Of a DNA stretch of 64,000 nucleotides, positions 51,794 to 59,506 are shown in pieces. A program made the translations under genes and the position numbers. Position 1 is the stretch's first letter; each line of letters starts with the position of its first letter. The notes beneath the pieces were generated by a model that did no database searches, was not told where the DNA came from, and saw only the letters and a program-made list of their open reading frames with translations. The stretch comes from an uncultured Planococcus sp. (GTDB lineage Bacteria > Bacillota > Bacilli > Bacillales_A > Planococcaceae): the NCBI GenBank assembly GCA_947502505.1, contig CANNAE010000009.1, positions 1 through 64,000 of the forward strand. Direction: 5' to 3'.

Positions 51794-52711
51794 ATGATGA
51801 AAGAAACTTGGTTGGCGGATCTGCGCCGTTTTGTGGCAGAAGATCACGTCAAAATGGACGAGCCTTTGCATTTGCATACATTGACAAGAATGGGCGGGCC
51901 GGCCGATATATTTGTAGCACCGACAACTGAAGATGAAGTGGCTTATACGGTAAAATATGCATATGACAATGAGATTCCCTTGCTAATGCTCGGGAATGGC
52001 TCCAATATGGTCGTCCGCGATGGCGGCGTCCGTGGCATCGTCCTGACGTTCAAAAAACTGGACGGCATCATGATCAATGGAACGACGGTCATTGCACAAG
52101 GTGGAGCGGATATCAAAACCGTCTCCCGTGCAGCGGCAGACCGCCAACTGACAGGTTTGGAATTTGCATGCGGCATCCCGGGCTCGATCGGCGGCGCAAT
52201 GGCAATGAATGCCGGCGCATATGGCGGCGAGATCCAAGATGTGATCGTTCGGGCGACAGTGTTGACCAGAGAAGGGGAAAAGCTGGTCTTGACGAAAGAC
52301 GAGCTCGAACTTGGCTACCGGAAAAGCATCATCACGAAAAAAGGCTTTTACGTCTTGTCTTCCGAGTTCGGTCTCGAAATCGGGGAACAGCGCGTAATTG
52401 ATGCGAAAATGTCTGATTTGACATTCCAGCGGGAAAGCAAGCAGCCGCTTGAATTCCCTTCAGCAGGAAGCGTCTTCAAGCGGCCGCCGGGCAATTTTGC
52501 CGGCAAGCTGATCCAGGAAAGCGGATTGCAGGGCAGAGGATTTGGCGGCGCGGAAGTTTCGACAAAGCACGCAGGATTTATCGTCAACAAAAACAACGCA
52601 ACGGCCAACGATTATATCCAAACCATCGAAATGGTGAAGGCGGCGGTGTTCGAGAATTTCGGCATCGACTTGGAGCTGGAAGTGAAAATTGTCGGCGAAG
52701 ATATGGCTTGA
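51794..52711 (+). CDS. murB: UDP-N-acetylenolpyruvoylglucosamine reductase
   Basis: A 305-residue FAD enzyme of peptidoglycan precursor synthesis. LMLGNGSNMVV (about 60-70) is the FAD loop. GIPGSIGGAMAMNAGAYGGE (about 127-146) and SAGSVFKRP (catalytic Ser in the SAGS motif) follow, typical of type II MurB, and AGKLIQESGLQGRGFGGAEV lies near the end. Start choice: ATG 51749 lies inside the apparent -10 (TACTAT 51754-51759) so it would not be transcribed. ATG 51794 follows AGAAGGGA; TTG 51785 is also possible. Confidence 0.93.
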   Translation: MMKETWLADLRRFVAEDHVKMDEPLHLHTLTRMGGPADIFVAPTTEDEVAYTVKYAYDNEIPLLMLGNGSNMVVRDGGVRGIVLTFKKLDGIMINGTTVIAQGGADIKTVSRAAADRQLTGLEFACGIPGSIGGAMAMNAGAYGGEIQDVIVRATVLTREGEKLVLTKDELELGYRKSIITKKGFYVLSSEFGLEIGEQRVIDAKMSDLTFQRESKQPLEFPSAGSVFKRPPGNFAGKLIQESGLQGRGFGGAEVSTKHAGFIVNKNNATANDYIQTIEMVKAAVFENFGIDLELEVKIVGEDMA

Positions 52712-52720
52712 TTTCAACTA

Positions 52721-52752
52721 GCGGCACTCCCTATGCGGAGTGCCGCTTTTTT
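52721..52752 (+). terminator. Terminator of murB
   Basis: GCGGCACTCC pairs with GGAGTGCCGC around CTATGC, followed by six T. Confidence 0.92.
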
Positions 52753-52803
52753 AAGCAAGGCCATTATTATGGTATAATGAATTCAAAATAACTTACGGGA
52801 GAG

Positions 52804-54288
52804 GTGGTCAATATACAGAATTTCAGCGTAGATGGCGTCATATTGATCGGTGGGATTTTCCTGCTGGCTGGTGTTTTGATGACAAAAGTATCGGCTCGCG
52901 CCGGTGTCCCCTCACTCGTTTTGTTTATGTTCCTCGGCATGTTGTTAGGCAGCGATGTTTCAGGCCTCATCTATTTCTCCAATGCAGAAATCGCCCAGAT
53001 GGTCGGGATCGTAGCCCTCATCATCATCCTCTTCGAAGGCGGTTTGCAAACTCAATGGAAGCATATCCGCCCGGTTCTTGGCGGTTCGATCGTCCTGGCG
53101 ACGCTTGGGGTTTTGATCACGACAGGCATTGTAGCCGTCGCAGCGTATTATGTGTTCGATTTGACTTGGCTGCAGGCCTTGCTGCTTGGTTCTATTGTCG
53201 GTTCGACGGATGCCGCAGCAGTATTCTCGGTTCTTGCTGGCCAAAACATCAAATCCAAAATCTCCTCAACGCTCGAAGCGGAATCAGGAACGAACGACCC
53301 GATGGCGATGTTTTTGACCATCGCTTTCGTACAATTGATCATGATCCCGGATTCATCGGTTTGGACGATGCTCGGCAGCTTCTTGCTTCAAATGGGGCTC
53401 GGCTTGGTTCTCGGGCTTGCGCTTGGCTTTTTTGCCTCGTGGACCATCAACCGGATCCGGTTGGATGCCTCTGGGCTGTATGCGGTGCTCGCTGCAGGGT
53501 TCGCAATTTTCATCTATAGCTTTACGGCCGTACTCGGCGGAAGCGGCCTGCTCGCGGTTTACCTGGCAGCGCTTGTGATCGGTACGCGCGATTTGACGCA
53601 TAGCTATTCGATCATTTCCTTCCATGAAGGATTCGCATGGCTTATGCAGATCGTCATGTTCGTCATTCTCGGCCTGCTCGTCTTTCCGAGCCAATTGGCG
53701 GACTGGGAACTGATCTGGAAAGGGCTTGTGTTATCGTTCGTGTTGATTTTCGTAGCCCGCCCGGCCGCCGTTTTCATCAGTACGGCGTTTTTCGATTACG
53801 ATGTGAAAGAAAAGCTGTTCATGTCCTGGGCAGGGCTGCGTGGAGCGGTACCAATCGTTCTGGCGACTTTCCCGATGCTCGCGGGCATGGAAAACAGCAT
53901 CTTGTTTTTCAACATCGTCTCGTTTATCGTGTTGACGTCTGCTTTGCTGCAAGGTTCGACCATCCCGTTTTTTGCCGAGAAACTCGGATTGAACGGACGT
54001 CCGGTTCCAAAACGCATCCATTCCCTGGAACTGGTGTCGATGGACCGGGCCAATGCCGAAATGCTCGAAGTAGAGCTGTCGGAGAAATCGCCGTTCGCCG
54101 GCCAATTGGTCCAGACGATCGGCTTGCCGAACCAAACCTTGATCAGCGCGATCATCCGTTCCGGGAAACTTGTCATGCCGACCGGAACGACGCGTCTCAG
54201 AAAAGGCGACGTATTATATGTCCTTACCGAAAAGAAACAAGTGCCGAAAGTAAAATTGGTGCTTGGAGAAGAAGACTTTGTCAATTAA
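52804..54288 (+). CDS. Potassium/proton antiporter with C-terminal TrkA-C (RCK_C) domain
   Basis: A 494-residue CPA1/CPA2-type exchanger (CvrA/NhaP2, KhtU-like) with about twelve helices. GSIVGSTDAAAVFSVL (about 132-147) carries the conserved Asp pair region, and SGTNDPMAMFLT (about 161-172) the ion-binding ND motif. A TrkA-C domain at about 405-490 would bind c-di-AMP or another nucleotide in relatives. It starts with GTG; the site GGGAGAG lies very close, so the start is less certain than most. Exports K+ or Na+ in exchange for protons; relevant to a halotolerant cell. Confidence 0.9.
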   Translation: MVNIQNFSVDGVILIGGIFLLAGVLMTKVSARAGVPSLVLFMFLGMLLGSDVSGLIYFSNAEIAQMVGIVALIIILFEGGLQTQWKHIRPVLGGSIVLATLGVLITTGIVAVAAYYVFDLTWLQALLLGSIVGSTDAAAVFSVLAGQNIKSKISSTLEAESGTNDPMAMFLTIAFVQLIMIPDSSVWTMLGSFLLQMGLGLVLGLALGFFASWTINRIRLDASGLYAVLAAGFAIFIYSFTAVLGGSGLLAVYLAALVIGTRDLTHSYSIISFHEGFAWLMQIVMFVILGLLVFPSQLADWELIWKGLVLSFVLIFVARPAAVFISTAFFDYDVKEKLFMSWAGLRGAVPIVLATFPMLAGMENSILFFNIVSFIVLTSALLQGSTIPFFAEKLGLNGRPVPKRIHSLELVSMDRANAEMLEVELSEKSPFAGQLVQTIGLPNQTLISAIIRSGKLVMPTGTTRLRKGDVLYVLTEKKQVPKVKLVLGEEDFVN

Positions 54289-54314
54289 GCTTGCCCCTGC
54301 GGCAAGCTTTTTTT
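54287..54314 (+). terminator. Terminator of the antiporter gene
   Basis: AAGCTTGCC pairs with GGCAAGCTT around CCTGC, followed by TTTTT. Confidence 0.88.
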
Positions 54315-54375
54315 GTGCCAAGGAAGGAATTGCCGCTGCATCAGTCGAAAGAAAAACGAAAAGGGGGATTCAAAT

Positions 54376-56730
54376 ATGAAAAAGAAGAAATGGGGGAAGT
54401 GGCTGTTAATCGCATTCGGCACGCTGTTTGTGCTGGGAATTGCTGCAGTCATTTTTGCGAACGCTTACATATCGAAATCGAAACCCGTCATTGAAGGGGA
54501 AGTGGCGGTCGGTACACTTGAAGAGCAAGTAACGGTCGTTCGGGATGAAATCGGCGTACCGCATATCCGGGCTGAAAGCGACGCGGACTTGTACAGGGCG
54601 CAAGGCTATGTCCAAGCGCAAGACCGGCTGTTCCAGATGGATTTATCGAGGCGGCAGGCAAGCGGCCGCTTGGCTGAAGTGATCGGCGAAGCCGCTGTTG
54701 ATACCGATAAATATTTCCGCACCTTCAGCTTGCGGCGTGCCGGAGAAGCGTCGTGGTCTGGCTACGGCGAAGAAGCGAAGCAAGTGCTTGAATGGTATGC
54801 AGAAGGCGTCAATGCGTATATCGACGAAGCAAAAGAGGAAGGGCGCCTGAGCTATGAATTTGCATTGCTCGGCTATGAACCCGAAGAATGGACACCGGTC
54901 GATTCGCTGGCGATCGGCAAATTCATGGCCTATGATCTCGGGGGCCATTGGAATTCGCTCGCGGTCCGGCACTGGGCGCTAAATGAATTTCCGGAAGATA
55001 AAGCGCGTGAGTTGTTCATCCGCTATCCGGAAGACGCGCCAGCTATTTTGGCGGCCAACCAAAAACAGCCAGTCTCAGTCGCAGGCGCTTTCGATCCATC
55101 GGTCATTCCGCCAGAATTCAACGGCAGCAATAACTGGGTCGTGTCGGGGGACAAAACGGAAAGCGGCCTGCCGCTGTTAGCGGACGATCCGCATCTCGGG
55201 CTCAGCACGCCGTCCATTTGGTACCAGATGCATCTGGAGTCGCCGGAGCAAAATGTCAGCGGCGTCATTTTCGCGGGCATACCGGGAATCATTCTCGGGC
55301 ATAACGAACAAATCGCATGGGGCGTGACAAATGTCGGGCCGGATGTGCAGGATTTGTATATCGAAACGCCGAACCCTGACGATCCGACACAGTTCCGCTA
55401 TGAAGGGCAGTGGGAACAAGCGGAAGTGTTAGAAGAGCCGATCAAGGTAAAGGACGGGGAGACAGTTGACTTTGAAGTGCTCGTCACGCGCCATGGCCCG
55501 GTGGTATCACCGGTCTTATATGAAGAAGAAGAGCCATCCGCCGTCTTTTCCATGCAGTGGACCGCGCTTGAGCCGACGCTTGAGCTGCAGGCCGTATTGA
55601 ATTTCAATAAAGCGGAGAACTGGGAACAGTTTGAAACGGCTTTGGAAGATTTCCAGGCACCTGCACAGAATTTCGTCTTCGCTTCGACCGATGGCACCAT
55701 TGCCTATAAAGCGAATGGGCGCATCCCAATCCGCAAGCAAGGCGACGGGCAATTGCCGGTGCCGGGCGATTCTGCTGAATATGGCTGGGAGGGGTATGTG
55801 CCATTCGATGAACTGCCCCGCTCGGTCAATCCGGAATCCGGCTTTATCGCGACGGCCAATAACCAAGTCGTAGATGATAGCTATCCTTACCACATCACGG
55901 ATTTTTGGGCACAGCCCTACCGTTATGAGCGCATCGCGGAAGTGCTCGAAAGCGACGATAAGCTGACAGCGCAAGACATGATGGATTTGCAGATGGACCA
56001 GAAGAACTTGTACGCTGCCGAATTTCTCGAAGGAATGATGGCAGAAGTCGAAAAAGTGACCGACGAACACGCAGAAGTATTCGAGATGCTGCGTGAATGG
56101 GATCAAGTCGACAGTGCAGGGCAAGCGGCGCCTTTTGTTTTCCATACGTGGATGCGCCAATTGCCGGATACCTTATTTGAAGAACAATTCCCTGAAGATG
56201 TCTACGCCATGCTGTCAGGAAAAAACCATATCACGGATGCTTTGCTGGTCCGGTCTTTTGAAGGGGACGAGGGAGCTTGGGTGAGCGAATACGGCGGCAC
56301 GGGCAAATGGCTCACTGACTCGCTGGAGCTGGCACTCGATGATATCGAAACAGCGCAAGGCAGCGATCCGCAAGACTGGGAATGGGGCGAATACCATCAA
56401 TTGACCTTCCCGCATCCCGTTGCCGGGGCATCGCCAATTCTCGAACGGTTCTTGAATCCGGGCAAAGTGCCGGTGGGCGGCTCGAATATTACCGTCCAGG
56501 CGGCGGCCTTCAATGACAACGGCGATGTCGACCATGGGGCGTCATGGCGTTTTGTGGCGGACCTGGCTGATTTGTCGAAAGCCTACCATATCGTGGGGCC
56601 AGGGCTCAGCGGCCATGTGAAATCCGACTTTTTCCATAACCAGGTCGACAAATGGGCACAAGGCGATTTTCATGAGACCCTCATCGAAGGTGAAGTGGAA
56701 GGCGCTGAATTAACGCTTACTCCTGAATAA
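54376..56730 (+). CDS. Penicillin acylase family Ntn-hydrolase, membrane-anchored
   Basis: 784 residues. One N-terminal membrane helix (about 9-30) anchors or exports the protein. The alpha-chain-like region is 35-230. The autocatalytic nucleophile is Ser251 in NGSNNWVVSG, where precursor cleavage would expose the beta chain. DDPHLGLSTPSIWYQMHL and GHNEQIAWGVTN follow as in penicillin G acylases and quorum-signal acylases. Natural substrate unknown: N-acyl homoserine lactones or other N-acyl amides are plausible. ATG 54376 has AAAAGGGGGAT upstream. Its spacing to crcB is 32 bases. Confidence 0.92.
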   Translation: MKKKKWGKWLLIAFGTLFVLGIAAVIFANAYISKSKPVIEGEVAVGTLEEQVTVVRDEIGVPHIRAESDADLYRAQGYVQAQDRLFQMDLSRRQASGRLAEVIGEAAVDTDKYFRTFSLRRAGEASWSGYGEEAKQVLEWYAEGVNAYIDEAKEEGRLSYEFALLGYEPEEWTPVDSLAIGKFMAYDLGGHWNSLAVRHWALNEFPEDKARELFIRYPEDAPAILAANQKQPVSVAGAFDPSVIPPEFNGSNNWVVSGDKTESGLPLLADDPHLGLSTPSIWYQMHLESPEQNVSGVIFAGIPGIILGHNEQIAWGVTNVGPDVQDLYIETPNPDDPTQFRYEGQWEQAEVLEEPIKVKDGETVDFEVLVTRHGPVVSPVLYEEEEPSAVFSMQWTALEPTLELQAVLNFNKAENWEQFETALEDFQAPAQNFVFASTDGTIAYKANGRIPIRKQGDGQLPVPGDSAEYGWEGYVPFDELPRSVNPESGFIATANNQVVDDSYPYHITDFWAQPYRYERIAEVLESDDKLTAQDMMDLQMDQKNLYAAEFLEGMMAEVEKVTDEHAEVFEMLREWDQVDSAGQAAPFVFHTWMRQLPDTLFEEQFPEDVYAMLSGKNHITDALLVRSFEGDEGAWVSEYGGTGKWLTDSLELALDDIETAQGSDPQDWEWGEYHQLTFPHPVAGASPILERFLNPGKVPVGGSNITVQAAAFNDNGDVDHGASWRFVADLADLSKAYHIVGPGLSGHVKSDFFHNQVDKWAQGDFHETLIEGEVEGAELTLTPE

Positions 56731-56762
56731 GGTATACTGAAGAAAAATGTTCGGGGGATTTT

Positions 56763-57116
56763 ATGAAAAAAGTATTGGCTGTAGGATTGGGCGGCATGGC
56801 CGGATCGCTGCTCCGCGCGGCAGTGTTCCAATTTGCCGGTGCGGGGACGGGCTTATGGCTGGCGAATATTGCCGGAAGCTTCTTCATCGGCATGGCAGCT
56901 GCCCGGTTAGTGAAGCGTTCAGCGGAGACGCGGCTGTTCATCTCGACTGGGCTAATCGGTTCGTTCACGAGCTTTTCCGCCTTTTCGGCAGATTGGTTCC
57001 GCTTGCTCGAGTCGTCTTTGCTGACAGGGATGATGTATGCTCTTGGCATGACGGCCGCATCGATTGTGGCAGCGGCTTTCGGGCTATTGGCGGGGCGTAA
57101 GGGGGCGGTCGAATGA
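56763..57116 (+). CDS. crcB: Fluoride channel subunit CrcB/FluC (first of a pair)
   Basis: 117 residues, four helices. WLANIAGSFFIG (about 32-43) and GLIGSFTSFSAFSAD (about 62-76, the GxxGxxTTFSTF motif) are diagnostic. Fluc channels export fluoride passively as dual-topology dimers. Here two unequal genes overlap by four bases, which fits an obligate heterodimer as in other Bacillales. CGGGGGATTTT precedes the ATG. No crcB fluoride riboswitch can be seen in the 32-base gap before it. Confidence 0.93.
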   Translation: MKKVLAVGLGGMAGSLLRAAVFQFAGAGTGLWLANIAGSFFIGMAAARLVKRSAETRLFISTGLIGSFTSFSAFSADWFRLLESSLLTGMMYALGMTAASIVAAAFGLLAGRKGAVE

Positions 57117-57448
57117 TTAATATCGCCATGTTCGGTTTTCTCGGGGCGATTGCCCGCTACTTCTGTTATGTGGCGGTGGAAAACCGCGCTCGCCAGCCGA
57201 AGCTTGCGACTTGGTTCGTCAACAGCGCCGGTTCGCTTATGATCGGTGCATGCCTCGGGGCGGATTTGCCGGCAGCTTCTTGGGTCTTCGGCTTTCTCGG
57301 TGCGTTTACGACTTTTTCGACAATGGCGCTCGATAGCGTGAAAGATTTTGAAGATGGCCAGTGGAAGCGGGGCGTATTTTATATTTCCGCGACGCTTGTT
57401 TCCGGTTTAGTGCTGTTTGCTGTCGGTTATTCCATTGCTTCTATATAA
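57113..57448 (+). CDS. crcB: Fluoride channel subunit CrcB/FluC (second of a pair)
   Basis: 111 residues, four helices, with WFVNSAGSLMIG (about 32-43) and GFLGAFTTFSTMALD (about 58-72). Partner of the preceding gene; the ATGA overlap implies equal synthesis. Together the pair gives fluoride resistance. Confidence 0.93.
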   Translation: MINIAMFGFLGAIARYFCYVAVENRARQPKLATWFVNSAGSLMIGACLGADLPAASWVFGFLGAFTTFSTMALDSVKDFEDGQWKRGVFYISATLVSGLVLFAVGYSIASI

Positions 57449-57485
57449 AAAACCGTTTCGCTGATTTAGCGGAACGGTTTTTTTG
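57447..57485. terminator. Bidirectional terminator between crcB pair and P1 peptidase gene
   Basis: AAAACCGTTTCGCT pairs with AGCGGAACGGTTTT (one wobble) around a short loop, with T runs on both strands. Confidence 0.9.
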
Positions 57486-57493
57486 TTGTGTTT

Positions 57494-58483
57494 TTATTCG
57501 AATAGGCCTTTTTCAATGATGCGCCCCATGCGCCCGGCAGTGGTCTCGGCATGGAACAGCGACTGATAAACCGCTTCTTCCGTCGATTCGATCACGCCTT
57601 GGAAGAGCCCCGCCATCAGTTCGTGATCATCACGCAGCAGCCGCAATTCGGTAAAAGGAGAAGGCTGCTCGTGAGGAACCGTGTAGGCAGTGGAGAAGGC
57701 GATGATGATGTCTCCTGAGCCATTATGTACATGCGTGCCGGTGCGGCCAAGCCCAATCGCCGCACGCTTGGCGAGCCGCTTCAACTGGCGGCTGTCGAGT
57801 GGTGCATCGGTAGCGACGACGATGATGACAGAGCCATCCGGGCGCTGTTCTGGAGTATGTTCGGGCAGCCAATTGGCGATGGCGATTTCTTCTTTGCGCC
57901 CGAAATTAGTCAAAGCGAGCGCGCCGGCCGTGAACTGCCCCTCGGCATGTGCAATAACGCGTGAAGAAGAGCCGATGCCCCCTTTGACGCCGTAGCAGAT
58001 CATTCCTTTGCCGGCGCCGACCGCCCCTTGCGTAAAGTCGGCCGAAGCTTTGCGGATCGCTTGTTGGGCATGAAGCGGCTGGACTGCCATGCGGCGCATC
58101 GAATTCAAATAGCTATCATTGCATTCGCCGACGACTATATTCAATGAGCTGGTCGAATCGCCGATCGCCGGGTTTTCAGCGAGCATATAGTCCATCGTTC
58201 CTTGCAGCACCGCGGCTACGCTGAAAGTGTTGGTCAGCATGATCGGGGATTCGAGAACGCCGAGCTCATCGACCTGGACTAGCCCGGCGGTTTTGCCGAA
58301 GCCATTCAACACAAATGAGGCGGCGGGCGTTTTTTGCTCGAACCAATTGCCCCTGTGCGGCAGAATCGCGGTGACGCCGGTGCAGATCGATTCTTCTTCA
58401 GTGATCTTTTCATCGAATGTGACATGGCCGACAGCAACGCCCGGCACGTCGGCGATGGAATTGCGTAATCCTTTATGCATCAT
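57494..58483 (-). CDS. P1 family peptidase (DmpA/BapA-like, S58)
   Basis: A 329-residue N-terminal-nucleophile aminopeptidase. The start HKGLRNSIADVPGVAVGHVT is typical. The self-processing site lies in THVHNGSGDIIIAFST, where cleavage before Ser creates the nucleophile. GAGKGMICYGVKGGIGSSSR is another conserved region. Relatives hydrolyse D-amino-acid or beta-amino-acid peptides. GGAGTGCC before the double ATG fixes the start; the frame is open a further 60 bases. Minus strand, convergent with the crcB genes. Confidence 0.88.
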   Translation of the reverse strand: MMHKGLRNSIADVPGVAVGHVTFDEKITEEESICTGVTAILPHRGNWFEQKTPAASFVLNGFGKTAGLVQVDELGVLESPIMLTNTFSVAAVLQGTMDYMLAENPAIGDSTSSLNIVVGECNDSYLNSMRRMAVQPLHAQQAIRKASADFTQGAVGAGKGMICYGVKGGIGSSSRVIAHAEGQFTAGALALTNFGRKEEIAIANWLPEHTPEQRPDGSVIIVVATDAPLDSRQLKRLAKRAAIGLGRTGTHVHNGSGDIIIAFSTAYTVPHEQPSPFTELRLLRDDHELMAGLFQGVIESTEEAVYQSLFHAETTAGRMGRIIEKGLFE

Positions 58484-58566
58484 GGCACTCCTTTCCATTT
58501 TCCTGCAGGCTGATGCCGATTGCGAGTAATGATGCAGCATCAAAGCCCGGCTAGATAAAGTTCTTG

Positions 58567-58986
58567 TTATTTGATGACCAGCACCGGCGCTTTCACGCGC
58601 TTGGCTACTTTGTGGCTGACGCTGCCGAGCACGAATTCCTGCACGGGATTCAAGCCGCGGCTGCCGATGATGACTAGATCATAAGGATGTTCGTTAGCGT
58701 GTGAGACGATCGCTGGCCCAGGCGCTCCGTGGATAATGACGCTTTTCACACGGACATTCGCCTGGTGGAAAATGTCTTCGAACGGCGCCAGGTATTCGCG
58801 GGTAGCAGATGCTATTTGCTCGCTTGTGAGCCCTCGATTACTCTCCTTTTCGGATTTCCCGTAGTCGACGGCACAGACAATGGCCACTTCTGCCGCGGGG
58901 TTGCCTTCGACAAGTTGCAGTGCATGTTGTGCGGCGCGTTTTGAATGATCGGATCCATCGATGGCGACCAATACGTGTTGGTACAT
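58567..58986 (-). CDS. Universal stress protein (UspA family)
   Basis: 139 residues. MYQHVLVAIDGSDHSKRAA opens the fold, and the ATP-binding motif GSRGLNPVQEFVLGSVSHKV (G-2x-G-9x-G-S, about 111-130) indicates a nucleotide-binding Usp. Role: a stress-survival modulator in the cytoplasm. ACAGGAGAGACG before the ATG decides the start although the frame is open 43 codons upstream. TATACT on the minus strand about 40 bases upstream may be its -10. Confidence 0.9.
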   Translation of the reverse strand: MYQHVLVAIDGSDHSKRAAQHALQLVEGNPAAEVAIVCAVDYGKSEKESNRGLTSEQIASATREYLAPFEDIFHQANVRVKSVIIHGAPGPAIVSHANEHPYDLVIIGSRGLNPVQEFVLGSVSHKVAKRVKAPVLVIK

Positions 58987-59066
58987 AATTCGTCTCTCCT
59001 GTTCTGTGGTGTCATTGTTTTTCTTAGTATAGCATTTCCTGAATAAGGGGCGGGTTTGCTTTTCAT

Positions 59067-59082
59067 TCAAATCATGGTTTGA
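59067..59082. promoter_or_regulatory. CadC operator 1
   Basis: TCAAATCATGGTTTGA has the TCAAA-N6-TTTGA form of the plasmid pI258 CadC box. It overlaps the cad promoter -35. Confidence 0.8.
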
Positions 59083-59107
59083 CTGAACGAGGGAGAAGCC
59101 GTATACT
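59079..59107 (+). promoter_or_regulatory. cad promoter
   Basis: TTGACT (59079-59084) and TATACT (59102-59107) are 17 bases apart; transcription would begin near 59114. Confidence 0.85.
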
Positions 59108-59115
59108 GAAGTCAA

Positions 59116-59131
59116 TCAAATGAAGGTTTGA
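59116..59131. promoter_or_regulatory. CadC operator 2
   Basis: TCAAATGAAGGTTTGA, the second TCAAA-N6-TTTGA palindrome, lies just after the transcription start and abuts the start codon. It resembles the pI258 operator, which likewise continues into ATGAA. Confidence 0.88.
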
Positions 59132-59506
59132 ATGAAAGGCGTGAGCAGTATGACAGAAGTGTGCGACATTACAAAAGTCCATCCCGAAGCAGTCGATCGG
59201 GTCCAAAACCATATGGTCGAGCTTGGGGGCGTTGCGTCTTTGTTCAAGGCATTGGCGGACGAAACGCGTTTGAAGATTGCGTATGCGCTGACGATCGAAG
59301 CTGAAATGTGCGTATGCGACATCGCTGCCGTAATCGGTTCCTCAACAGCGACCGCTTCCCATCATTTACGGTATTTGCGTGAACGGGACCTGGCGAAATC
59401 CGAGCGCAAGGGCAAGCAAATTTATTATTCCTTAGCGGATGACCACGTTCGCCAGCTCGTGACCATTGCGAATGAACATGCGAAAGAAGGTGTTTTGGTT
59501 GAGTAA
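59132..59506 (+). CDS. cadC: Cadmium/lead/zinc-responsive repressor CadC (ArsR/SmtB family)
   Basis: 124 residues. MCVCDIAAVIGSSTATASHH carries the alpha-3 Cys-x-Cys metal ligands and recognition helix. The N-terminal Cys in TEVCD adds a ligand, and DDHVRQLVTIANEHAKE gives the alpha-5 Asp/His site. The dimer releases DNA on binding Cd, Pb or Zn. Start: ATG 59132 (GAAGG five bases upstream) or ATG 59150 (AAAGG ten bases upstream). Two operators flank its promoter. It overlaps cadA by eight bases. Confidence 0.93.
   Translation: MKGVSSMTEVCDITKVHPEAVDRVQNHMVELGGVASLFKALADETRLKIAYALTIEAEMCVCDIAAVIGSSTATASHHLRYLRERDLAKSERKGKQIYYSLADDHVRQLVTIANEHAKEGVLVE

Noticed and set aside
53637..54494. 285-codon open frame overlapping the antiporter end
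   Set aside because: It is an Arg-rich shadow of the antiporter in another frame that crosses its terminator.
56731..56762. Fluoride riboswitch before crcB
   Set aside because: The 32-base gap is too short and lacks the crcB motif core.
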